The notes beneath the pieces were generated by a model, which was given only the letters and a program-made list of their open reading frames with translations, was not told where the DNA came from and searched no databases. Made by a program: the position numbers and the translations under genes. DNA of 10,930 nt, taken from NCBI GenBank assembly GCA_902477645.1, contig CABSIA010000103.1, forward strand, positions 1 through 10,930, written 5' to 3'. This stretch comes from an uncultured Prevotella sp. (lineage in GTDB: Bacteria > Bacteroidota > Bacteroidia > Bacteroidales > Bacteroidaceae). The first letter of the stretch is position 1. Every line of letters begins with the position of its first letter. Below, one piece after another: positions 1 through 7,426 of the stretch.

Positions 1-6
1 GCACTT

Positions 7-39
7 AGCCCAGGGCAGAGCGAAGCGGCACCCTGGGTT
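7..39. repeat. Palindromic intergenic hairpin, left flank of the array
   Basis: CCCAGGG (9-15) and CCCTGGG (31-37) are perfect 7-bp inverted arms. An A-T pair and a G-T wobble extend the stem outward (7-8 with 38-39). The loop holds GCGAAGC (20-26), a sequence that itself folds into a small stable DNA hairpin. No poly-T follows on the plus strand, so it does not look like an intrinsic terminator in that direction. It lies 23 bp from a second palindrome, and the pair resembles dispersed extragenic palindromes. Copy number elsewhere in the genome cannot be judged here. Confidence 0.6.
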
Positions 40-62
40 CGCAATTAAGGTGTGAGAAATGC

Positions 63-133
63 GCCCTGCAAGGGCAAACGCATTAATTATCAGATAGATA
101 CATTGGTTTGTTTACGCTTTTGCCCTTACAGGG
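63..133. repeat. Extragenic palindromic element (REP-like) abutting the array
   Basis: The arms CCCTGCAAGGGCAAA (64-78) and TTTGCCCTTACAGGG (119-133) are inverted copies with 14 of 15 bases matching, and weaker complementarity continues inward. Each arm is also a small palindrome (GCCCT-gca-AGGGC at 63-75; GCCCT-tac-AGGG at 122-133). The loop of about 40 nt is AT-rich and has no convincing ORF. The right arm ends exactly where sequence identity to the CRISPR repeat begins (134). The form suggests a dispersed REP-like or MITE-like element, but the family is unassigned. Confidence 0.6.
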
Positions 134-2195
134 TATCGTTCTTTTCCTACATCAAACCACAACTGAAATTATGGCAAAAAGAGTTTCTATTAGTTGTATA
201 TCGTTCTTTTCCTACATCAAACCACAACTTGAGACCGCAACAGAAAGCGTACAATTGGTTGTATATCGTTCTTTTCCTACATCAAACCACAACAGAGTGG
301 TTACCGTCCCGTTTTTTTCTTAGTTGTATATCGTTCTTTTCCTACATCAAACCACAACATAGTCTCGTTCCATGAATCCGATGCACTCGTTGTATATCGT
401 TCTTTTCCTACATCAAACCACAACCTTTAGGTAAACTTGCTGGTTCTGTTATTGTTGTATATCGTTCTTTTCCTACATCAAACCACAACCTATCGTCATT
501 ATAGTGACGGAACGTGTGTTGTATATCGTTCTTTTCCTACATCAAACCACAACCAGACGGAAACATTATATTAATTCACTAAAGTTGTATATCGTTCTTT
601 TCCTACATCAAACCACAACCAATACAAGTTCCTTACCCCACTTCACGTAGTTGTATATCGTTCTTTTCCTACATCAAACCACAACTACGTGACGTTAACA
701 CACAAATCGTAATTGGTTGTATATCGTTCTTTTCCTACATCAAACCACAACAAAACTTTGATTTTTGATTTTTTTTGAAGGTTGTATATCGTTCTTTTCC
801 TACATCAAACCACAACCGTTTACGTTTGCAAAGTTATTATGTTTTGTTGTATATCGTTCTTTTCCTACATCAAACCACAACCCTCGCGGCTACCTCAGCA
901 TCGCTAATCAGTTGTATATCGTTCTTTTCCTACATCAAACCACAACTCAGTGTTTGTGCGGGTTCGTTCTGGAACAGTTGTATATCGTTCTTTTCCTACA
1001 TCAAACCACAACCCATACTCAAATAGCCATGTACATACATTGTTGTATATCGTTCTTTTCCTACATCAAACCACAACTGCTCATTGAGAAACCTATATTT
1101 TTCTGTGTTGTATATCGTTCTTTTCCTACATCAAACCACAACTATAGTTTTACGTGATGCCTTAACGTCTGCGTTGTATATCGTTCTTTTCCTACATCAA
1201 ACCACAACTACCAAGCGGGCTATTTTTTTTATATAGAGTTGTATATCGTTCTTTTCCTACATCAAACCACAACTCGGGATAGCTCTCATCAATCATTCTC
1301 ATGGTTGTATATCGTTCTTTTCCTACATCAAACCACAACTCCACAAACTCACGCACGCTCGTCATGCCGTTGTATATCGTTCTTTTCCTACATCAAACCA
1401 CAACTATCGAGGTGGGGCGTATCAGAATGGACGTGTTGTATATCGTTCTTTTCCTACATCAAACCACAACTGTAGATGAAGACAAGAATGGCACAGAAAT
1501 GTTGTATATCGTTCTTTTCCTACATCAAACCACAACGGTCGTACTTGTCGGGTTGTTGCTCGCTGTGTTGTATATCGTTCTTTTCCTACATCAAACCACA
1601 ACTGTTTCCGTTCCTACCTCATCCAGTGGGTCGTTGTATATCGTTCTTTTCCTACATCAAACCACAACAGCACGGTCTATATCAACGTCAACAAGAAGGT
1701 TGTATATCGTTCTTTTCCTACATCAAACCACAACCTATTGCAAGCGGTGCATCTTCTTTGTTAGGTTGTATATCGTTCTTTTCCTACATCAAACCACAAC
1801 TTCTGTATCAGATACACGGCATCGAAGCACGTTGTATATCGTTCTTTTCCTACATCAAACCACAACCTCTTTATGATGCTCTTACAAATCGTGAAGTTGT
1901 ATATCGTTCTTTTCCTACATCAAACCACAACCTCCGAGGTACGTCAATTTACAGAGGCAGGGTTGTATATCGTTCTTTTCCTACATCAAACCACAACTCA
2001 CGGAGATAATTGCCGTTACGGCTCAGAGTTGTATATCGTTCTTTTCCTACATCAAACCACAACCAGGGGTACACGGCTCTGTGGCTTCTCTCAGTTGTAT
2101 ATCGTTCTTTTCCTACATCAAACCACAACTCGTAGCAGTCGATACATTCGGCATTGTTCGTTGTATATCGTTCTTTTCCTACATCAAACCACAAC
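128..2195 (-). CRISPR. Type II-C CRISPR array, 32 repeats and 31 spacers
   Basis: A 36-bp repeat recurs at 128, 193, 258, 323, 389, 454, 518, 584, 650, 716, 781, 846, 911, 977, 1042, 1107, 1173, 1238, 1304, 1369, 1435, 1501, 1567, 1633, 1699, 1765, 1831, 1896, 1962, 2028, 2094 and 2160. In the crRNA sense (minus strand) it begins GTTGTGGTTTG and ends ATATACAAC, with GTTGT/ACAAC inverted ends. The copies from 193 onward read identically. The copy at 128 lacks the first six plus-strand bases of the consensus and marks the leader-distal end. Spacers are 28 nt (one), 29 nt (twelve) and 30 nt (eighteen), and all differ. The minus-strand sense follows from the tracrRNA anti-repeat, the degenerate left end and the leader next to cas2. 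No spacer matches another part of this window by eye. Confidence 0.98.
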
Positions 2196-2286
2196 CTATA
2201 ACATCTAACATTCTATCACTCAATTTATTTCTGATGTTAATGTACACAAGAAATGGTATGTAGGCTTTAAATTCTGTGCAAATATA
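2196..2286 (-). promoter_or_regulatory. CRISPR leader with possible pre-crRNA promoter
   Basis: This AT-rich 91-bp gap lies between the cas2 stop and the newest repeat. Read on the minus strand it opens with TATATTTG (2286-2279), a full match to the Bacteroidota -7 box TAnnTTTG, immediately after the cas2 stop codon. That would start transcription near 2272, about 77 nt before the first repeat. No good -33 TTTG lies at the expected distance, so the promoter is weaker evidence than the one for tracrRNA. Next to the first repeat are a short tandem TAACAT-C-TAACAT (2199-2211) and an inverted pair TAACATC (2199-2205) / GATGTTA (2233-2239), which may serve spacer integration. No terminator separates cas2 from the array, so read-through from the cas operon is also possible. 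Confidence 0.65.
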
Positions 2287-2649
2287 CTAAAATAATTCCA
2301 ATTGAATCGGTTCTCTTATAACTTTTTTCCCTATTTCACTTTTTTTCATACTTTTAGATTGTCCCCAGAAATTATACATATCACCATATTGTTTGTCTGT
2401 TACACTCAGCAAACTGACCCGTCCAGATTCAGGAAGCAACGACTTTACTCTTTTCACATGCACTTCAAGACTCTCCCGTGATGCACAATGACGGATATAA
2501 ACAGAAAACTGCATCATAGCAAAGCCATCCTTTTCCAGATTCTTTCGGAACAGCTGTGCCGCTTTCATTTCCTTCTTTGTCGTTACGGGAAGGTCAAAGA
2601 AAACAAATAACCACATAATATGATAAGAGTTTAGTCGGTATTCCGTCAT
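2287..2649 (-). CDS. cas2: CRISPR-associated endoribonuclease-fold protein Cas2
   Basis: This 120-residue protein is the structural partner of Cas1 in the spacer integration complex. It shows the Cas2 ferredoxin-like pattern: a first strand MWLFVFFDLP (residues 12-21) with the conserved Asp19, then a basic helix, then MMQFSVYIRHC (45-55), as in type II Cas2 proteins. The start at 2649 overlaps the cas1 stop by four bases (ATGA), so the two are translationally coupled. The length suits the family. After about residue 95 the tail is lysine-rich and ends in QLELF, the last five residues, which fits the consensus of bacterial sliding-clamp-binding peptides (QLxLF). Clamp binding by Cas2 is inference only. 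The stop codon touches the leader. As the last gene of the cas9-cas1-cas2 operon it needs no promoter of its own. Confidence 0.96.
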   Translation of the reverse strand: MTEYRLNSYHIMWLFVFFDLPVTTKKEMKAAQLFRKNLEKDGFAMMQFSVYIRHCASRESLEVHVKRVKSLLPESGRVSLLSVTDKQYGDMYNFWGQSKSMKKSEIGKKVIREPIQLELF

Positions 2650-3530
2650 ACAAACACAGGTAAAGAGAGTTTCTTTATTTTGCCACCATAGTATTTCACA
2701 AGTGAGGCTGTTGTCATAGTAAGCGCAATCTGCAATGGGCGCCTCACCTGCCCTATAGAAACATCACAAGTCATCAGCCGCATAATATCCATTTTTGTAT
2801 CCTTAGTCAGTTCCACACAACCTTTAGAATAAAGTTCAAAAACAATGTCGTCAACGAATGGGCGATAAGGCTCCATCACATCATCTGCCAAAGGAAAAGC
2901 ATTATATCGACTTTTATGAAAGATACCAAAGTTAGGCAATAATCCAGAACCTAACAACGCTCTGGCCGTGGCTGCTCTAAGAATGGAATAACCATAGTTG
3001 AGCATGGCATTAGGCAAAAAGCCGTCCCTATCACGCTTAAAGCCATCTCCAAACAGCCGGTTCCAATATATTCTTGCCGCAAGTCCCTCGCGATTGTCGG
3101 CATCACCACTCTTTACATTCATATATAAAGGTTTTAGTCCCTCACTGCCTAATCCATATTTATCAAGCAGAAGCGCCTGATTGCGAATCTTTGCCTCAAC
3201 AATCTGTTTCCATGCCTGCTTCTTTTGCGGCTCACTTACGCCTATCTGAAATTTCAGACTTTCCGCTTGTGTAGAGTTGGTGTCAAGTCCCATAAGCATA
3301 GATGTAGGCATCTGCTTATTGTCACATATAATGACAGCAACATTATTCTTCACCAACTCATTAAGCAATGGCATTGTGATGCTTATCATCTGATTTTCCA
3401 ATACCACACACCCTATATCCTCAATGGGACGTGTAACTTTTTCGTCACTGTCTTTCCATGAAATCACCAACTGACAGTTCTTTAATGAAAGACACACTGG
3501 AGTTGAGAAGAATAATGTTTGCTTTATCAT
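2646..3530 (-). CDS. cas1: CRISPR-associated integrase Cas1 (type II)
   Basis: This 294-residue integrase inserts new spacers at the leader end of the array together with Cas2. The predicted metal-binding catalytic residues of the family are all present: Glu148 (in NREGLAARIYW), His205 (in FGIFHKSRYN) and Glu220 (in LADDVMEPYRPF). The N-terminal part (about 1-90) has the beta-rich dimer domain pattern and the rest is helical. The length is typical for type II Cas1. The ATG lies one base after the cas9 TGA (TGA-T-ATG), and the 3' end overlaps cas2 by four bases, so all three are co-transcribed. No csn2 or cas4 follows, which places the locus in subtype II-C. Nothing suggests it is broken. Confidence 0.97.
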   Translation of the reverse strand: MIKQTLFFSTPVCLSLKNCQLVISWKDSDEKVTRPIEDIGCVVLENQMISITMPLLNELVKNNVAVIICDNKQMPTSMLMGLDTNSTQAESLKFQIGVSEPQKKQAWKQIVEAKIRNQALLLDKYGLGSEGLKPLYMNVKSGDADNREGLAARIYWNRLFGDGFKRDRDGFLPNAMLNYGYSILRAATARALLGSGLLPNFGIFHKSRYNAFPLADDVMEPYRPFVDDIVFELYSKGCVELTKDTKMDIMRLMTCDVSIGQVRRPLQIALTMTTASLVKYYGGKIKKLSLPVFV

Positions 3531-3531
3531 A

Positions 3532-6500
3532 TCATCTTAACCGTTTAATTTCACCTAACTCGTTTATATCAAAATCATAGCCTTGAACTAAGGCTTTTAA
3601 CTGAGTATGAAGCATCTTTACCCCAGGACGTAAATCTTCATTATGAATATAGACACCATTTTTTGCCTTTATCTCTGTAGCTGGTCTTGCTTCCTCATGA
3701 TATCTCAATATTATAACACCATAAGAACAGCCAGACACTCGCATAGAACTCAATCCAACAACTTTATATAACCTTTTGCATCGTTCTGCCGCATTCCCTT
3801 CCCAAATTTCTTCGGGACTCTTTTCATACAGTAAAACCATTGTTCCGATTTTCAACATATATGCTAAAGGATAATCATGCTTACTCTTGATTGGCACCAT
3901 ACTGCCGCCAACCACTTCTTTATTATTGCTCGTTTTATAGAACCCTACAGCATCTATCATATTGACAAGTTCAAAGTCACGTTTTTCTTTTCCTTTAGTA
4001 TCCTTGCCTATATACATTGCCAACGCATAGTTACTGTCATTTGCCACATGAAATTGTCGTTTATATTCTTTTTCCGACTCATCTCGATGCTTGCGGATAT
4101 TGAGCGGATTCGTCACAGATGGTGTATAGCACCTAACCTTTTTAATTGGTATCTGCTTTTCTTCATTCATCCATATTGGCCCCGCCATAGCCTCCTTAAA
4201 TCCTTTCTCGGCAATAGCCGTTTCAACGATACCGCGAACCGTATCATCAACAATATTCTTAATATCCTTCTCACCCAAAGACGCAAGTTCACGTCTTACG
4301 ACATACTTGATATCCCCATCACGCTCTATTGCTCCATAATACGTATCATTATGCAATGAGCCTCTCGCAGAATCGCCCTTACTTAATACTTTCTTGCCAT
4401 TGACTATAGTATATTTACGTCCCTGCTTAGCCATATTGTCTGGGGTGTAATGCGACACAAGAATCTCGTTTTGTACATTCTTTATATCCTCAACAAATGT
4501 TGCCCATGGCTTAACAAAATCGGCTTTAGAATAACCATACCACGCATGATTTTCCTTATCATGATAATACTGAGCAAGTTTGTCATACTCAGCCTTGCCA
4601 ATACATGCTATAACTATGGCATCGATACAATGATGTACATGGTTTACACGTTCCTTTGATACATAAACATCTTGTATTCCCCATATCTTGCGGAAGTCTG
4701 AAGTGGCAATACCTTTTACTGTATATACCTTATCAAAAACTGACTTCAAATAAAGACGGGCATACTTTGAAATGACACTGATGTCAGTACCTTGTCGACG
4801 ACTGAAGCCCTCTGGTACTTCTGTCATTGTGAAACGCTCGTATTTGCCTCTCCAATAATCGCGTTTCAACTGCAACAGATGCCTGCGCTGTATAATCTTG
4901 TCCTTTGCATCCTTGGTACTGGCACCACTTGTACGCTGTCGGCGTATTTGCTTGTCTAAATCCTCATATTTTTTTTTCCATGGTTCTATACGTTTCAATA
5001 TTTCATCATGATTGGAAAGTTCTGACGGAAGCAGTGCCCTTTTAACCTCTCTATTATAGTGGCTGTCACATAAGGTAAGATTCATTCTTGTACTGTCACC
5101 ACCCACACTCTGTGGAACGGTATGTTCTATGTCATACTTAGGGTCTGCTCCAATAAAGTCGGCTATACCTATCTGTTTGCCTGTGTAGAGACATACATGC
5201 TCCTGTTCTTCCCACAAAATATACTTCAGAATATCATCATCATTTGGCTCAATGTCCTTACCTGTCTCTGCCTTATACAACTCACATATTTTCTTTCTGG
5301 CATCATCACGCTGCTTCTGGTTTTCCCTCACATTATCAGCTATTGCCTTGCGTTTGTTTGCGTCATTTAACTCACGGGCAAATTCTATGTTTATGGTTGT
5401 ATTCTTATCTATCTTGCCTTCTTGCAACAACCTGTTTATTAACTTACGCAAACGGAACATCGAGCGCATAGCCATTGGATTCCGCACACTATTTATTCGC
5501 GGTGACCCCAACTGATAAACTCCATCATTATTTGGACGCACACGCGGATAGGTTTCCATCATCGAAGGGTGATAAAGTTTTTTCAAGTCCTCATCAGTCA
5601 CTCCATATTCAGATTTGAGATAATCTTTTATACACACCTCAAGTGTCCTGTTGTCAATACTCGGATTGTAATTATCCATCTCATTGACTATCTTCTCAAT
5701 CGCCACCTCACGCATTTCCGTAATTCCCCATTCATATCGTGGCATAATCTCGCACAAATTGCCAAGGAAAACGGCACGGGAATAAATCATTCCTCTACGA
5801 AGATATGGAAGAATCTTACTTATAGCTTTCAAACTCAACGAGGCGTATTCCGAAGGTATCGGTATTTCACTGAACTTCTTCGCATCATCGTCACTCAACT
5901 GCAAACGTTCCTTAGCATATCCTTCCAATTTCTCTTTGTTTGAATAAAAGAACAGCGCATGCCACACATCATTGAGAATCTGCATACGTGTCTTTCCTTC
6001 AGCCAAAGTATATACTTCACAAACACCGGTAAGCCAGTCTTCACCAAAGATATCTCTCAGATAAGCGGTCACAACACAACCCGAAACCGATACATCCATA
6101 GGGTAATTAAACAGATATGGCATATCTGGATTTTCCTTATAGAAGGCATACATTTTCTTTGGAGCAAGTTTCTTGGCTATATCCTCAAAGTCAAATTTTC
6201 CTTTCGAGTTTTTCAATTTTCGGAAGAACAGTTGCATAACCTTTTCACGCTCATCATTATTGAGAGGACGCAGGGCATCATCCTTTGGCGTCTGTATCTT
6301 AACATTATTGAGGAACGACAACATTCTGAATTCCTCAAAAAGAGGATGCGATGCTGGACACTTTGCCTTATTCTTCTCAAACACACATTTTCCCACCTGT
6401 CCCTTTTGTGATTTTAGCGGACGCTGATAGAATATAGCCTTTTCTATCGCTTTAACAACATCAGAGCCTAATCTACTGTCAAGCTCCTGTTTCTCACATA

Positions 6501-7167
6501 TTGCCTTGAACTCTTTTAGATAATGTTCATTACGGGCAGTGTAATGGTCTCGTATCTTCTCACCTTTATTATATAAGGAATAAAAATAATCACCAAGATA
6601 TTCAAAACCGGAATTCAGCATTTCCTCAGACAACGCACTAATACCTTCCTTTACCGCACCTGTGTCATCTCCACCCTGTTCCTTTCTGTTGCTCAGAAAG
6701 CCACGGCGCTGTACAAAATGATAAAGCGCACGCCCAAGTGTATAGCGATTCATCAGGTTGTTAAGGTCAAGTTTTTCATGTAAACACTTATGGCGGTCAG
6801 CGTATGGATTCTTACCCTCATTATCATTTGTTCGTTGCCAATGCATGAACAACTCATTCTTGGGATATATCTTCTTCAACTTCCAGTTTTTCAAATCATC
6901 CTTAGAAAGCGGTGGACATAGATGATTTTCAATAAGAATTTTCAACAGCTGCATTTTACGTATTCTTATTCTGTAATATCTCACGCGGGTAGCTCTATGC
7001 CCCGTCCTGTCTGCCGCCTTTGATGACTCTATGCCTTTTTCTATCTTCACACCTTCTTGAAAGATGTGAACACCTTTGTCAAGCAACTTCTTGCCCTCAT
7101 CTGACTTTTCGACAATAGCCCATCCCAAACTATTGGTGCCAGTGTCGATGCCTAATATTTTTTCCAT
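3532..7167 (-). CDS. cas9: RNA-guided endonuclease Cas9, type II-C
   Basis: This 1211-residue effector cleaves DNA matched by the crRNA:tracrRNA guide. Split RuvC motifs are intact: RuvC-I ILGIDTGTNSLGWA with Asp8, RuvC-II INIEFAREL with Glu595, and RuvC-III VNHVHHCIDAIVIA with His846 and Asp849. The arginine-rich bridge helix lies at about 52-75. The recognition lobe spans about 80-580. The HNH domain (about 650-720) carries DIEHTVP with His682 and HYNRE with Asn705. The C-terminal third (about 900-1211) should hold the wedge and PAM-interacting regions and ends in a stretch (RPGVKMLHTQLKALVQGYDF) typical of Bacteroidota II-C Cas9s. It appears catalytically complete and is shorter than many Bacteroidota II-C Cas9s, which often approach 1400-1500 residues. 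The ATG at 7167 puts RuvC-I at the very N-terminus, and a promoter lies about 30 nt upstream of it. Base composition is clearly AT-richer than the genes to the right. The PAM cannot be read from the sequence. Confidence 0.98.
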   Translation of the reverse strand: MEKILGIDTGTNSLGWAIVEKSDEGKKLLDKGVHIFQEGVKIEKGIESSKAADRTGHRATRVRYYRIRIRKMQLLKILIENHLCPPLSKDDLKNWKLKKIYPKNELFMHWQRTNDNEGKNPYADRHKCLHEKLDLNNLMNRYTLGRALYHFVQRRGFLSNRKEQGGDDTGAVKEGISALSEEMLNSGFEYLGDYFYSLYNKGEKIRDHYTARNEHYLKEFKAICEKQELDSRLGSDVVKAIEKAIFYQRPLKSQKGQVGKCVFEKNKAKCPASHPLFEEFRMLSFLNNVKIQTPKDDALRPLNNDEREKVMQLFFRKLKNSKGKFDFEDIAKKLAPKKMYAFYKENPDMPYLFNYPMDVSVSGCVVTAYLRDIFGEDWLTGVCEVYTLAEGKTRMQILNDVWHALFFYSNKEKLEGYAKERLQLSDDDAKKFSEIPIPSEYASLSLKAISKILPYLRRGMIYSRAVFLGNLCEIMPRYEWGITEMREVAIEKIVNEMDNYNPSIDNRTLEVCIKDYLKSEYGVTDEDLKKLYHPSMMETYPRVRPNNDGVYQLGSPRINSVRNPMAMRSMFRLRKLINRLLQEGKIDKNTTINIEFARELNDANKRKAIADNVRENQKQRDDARKKICELYKAETGKDIEPNDDDILKYILWEEQEHVCLYTGKQIGIADFIGADPKYDIEHTVPQSVGGDSTRMNLTLCDSHYNREVKRALLPSELSNHDEILKRIEPWKKKYEDLDKQIRRQRTSGASTKDAKDKIIQRRHLLQLKRDYWRGKYERFTMTEVPEGFSRRQGTDISVISKYARLYLKSVFDKVYTVKGIATSDFRKIWGIQDVYVSKERVNHVHHCIDAIVIACIGKAEYDKLAQYYHDKENHAWYGYSKADFVKPWATFVEDIKNVQNEILVSHYTPDNMAKQGRKYTIVNGKKVLSKGDSARGSLHNDTYYGAIERDGDIKYVVRRELASLGEKDIKNIVDDTVRGIVETAIAEKGFKEAMAGPIWMNEEKQIPIKKVRCYTPSVTNPLNIRKHRDESEKEYKRQFHVANDSNYALAMYIGKDTKGKEKRDFELVNMIDAVGFYKTSNNKEVVGGSMVPIKSKHDYPLAYMLKIGTMVLLYEKSPEEIWEGNAAERCKRLYKVVGLSSMRVSGCSYGVIILRYHEEARPATEIKAKNGVYIHNEDLRPGVKMLHTQLKALVQGYDFDINELGEIKRLR

Positions 7168-7204
7168 AAATTTAGGTTCTTAGTTCTTATTTTGTTAATA
7201 CTTA

Positions 7205-7236
7205 CAAAAATAGGAATATTTATTTGGAAAAACAAA
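7205..7236 (-). promoter_or_regulatory. Promoter of the cas9-cas1-cas2 operon
   Basis: On the minus strand TTTG (7236-7233) is followed after 20 nt by TATTTTTG (7212-7205), matching the Bacteroidota primary-sigma pattern TTTG-N19-21-TAnnTTTG. The expected start is near 7199, giving a cas9 5' leader of about 32 nt. The -33 box lies inside the spacer of the divergent tracrRNA promoter. Confidence 0.8.
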
Positions 7237-7254
7237 TTATTTTATATAATTTTG
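7223..7254 (+). promoter_or_regulatory. tracrRNA promoter
   Basis: TTTG (7223-7226), 20 nt, then TAATTTTG (7247-7254), again a full Bacteroidota consensus. The predicted start near 7260 lies about ten bases before the anti-repeat, as expected for a short tracrRNA. With the cas9 -33 box it forms the dyad TTTG-N6-CAAA (7223-7236). Confidence 0.82.
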
Positions 7255-7260
7255 CACACA

Positions 7261-7346
7261 GAGAATAAGATTTCCTACATCTTATCACAATAAGGCTATA
7301 TGCCGAAGGTGTTAAACCTATACTCCCGCTTCGGTGGGAGTTTTTT
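7261..7346 (+). ncRNA. tracrRNA of the type II-C system
   Basis: The anti-repeat at 7271-7291 pairs with positions 1-21 of the minus-strand repeat at 19 of 21 positions, including two G-U wobbles. Two adjacent U-U mismatches (7282-7283) form an internal bulge. The anti-repeat runs into ACAATAAGGC, a junction also seen in the Neisseria II-C tracrRNA. Three hairpins follow: GGC-TATAT-GCC (7294-7304), AGGT-GTTAA-ACCT (7307-7319), and the terminator stem with a UUCG loop (7322-7341). Predicted length is about 86 nt, from a start inferred from the promoter to the T-run. RNase III processing of the duplex is known for the family and is assumed here. It lies divergent from cas9 and has no coding potential in this direction. 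Confidence 0.92.
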
Positions 7347-7404
7347 CTATACAGGCTAAGTCTGTACACCCGGCAACAAAGGCTTGTTTAAGTTTGAATC
7401 TCAT
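7318..7404 (-). CDS. Possible 28-aa peptide ORF antisense to tracrRNA
   Basis: This small ORF runs from ATG at 7404 to TAG at 7318-7320. The peptide begins MRFKLKQAFVAG and ends IEKTPTEAGV, with two cysteines (Cys13, Cys18) between. A minus-strand promoter-like site lies so that its transcript would start about 17 nt before the ATG. The last third of the ORF is the reverse complement of the tracrRNA terminator hairpin, so the open frame could simply reflect that structure. I have the impression that short Bacteroidales hypothetical proteins ending in similar TPTE-x-GV strings are annotated repeatedly, but I cannot verify this. If so, it may mark a dispersed element rather than a peptide. No function is assigned. 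Confidence 0.3.
   Translation of the reverse strand: MRFKLKQAFVAGCTDLACIEKTPTEAGV
7322..7346 (+). terminator. Intrinsic terminator of tracrRNA
   Basis: The stem ACTCCCGC / GTGGGAGT (7322-7329 with 7334-7341, one G-T wobble) closes on the very stable C(UUCG)G tetraloop, followed by a run of six T (7341-7346). On the minus strand no U-run follows the hairpin, so it should act on the plus strand only. Confidence 0.9.
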
Positions 7405-7426
7405 AATAAAAGATTTAGGTTTCCCG

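Noticed and set aside
52..2263. Several overlapping plus-strand ORFs of 60-191 codons with repeated LYIVLFLHQTTT or CISFFSYIKPQ units, plus a minus-strand one with WFDVGKERYTT units
   Set aside because: Repeat plus a 30-nt spacer is 66 bp, a multiple of three, so the CRISPR repeat stays in frame and looks like a repeat protein. It is an artefact of the array.
2196..7167. Possible csn2 or cas4 gene that would make this subtype II-A or II-B
   Set aside because: The genes between array and cas9 are only cas2 and cas1, packed with overlaps, and no other ORF fits. Subtype II-C stands.
7168..7270. Long tracrRNA form that could guide Cas9 to repress its own promoter, as in Streptococcus pyogenes
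   Set aside because: The promoter places the start only about ten bases before the anti-repeat, and no spacer-like match to the cas9 promoter was seen there.
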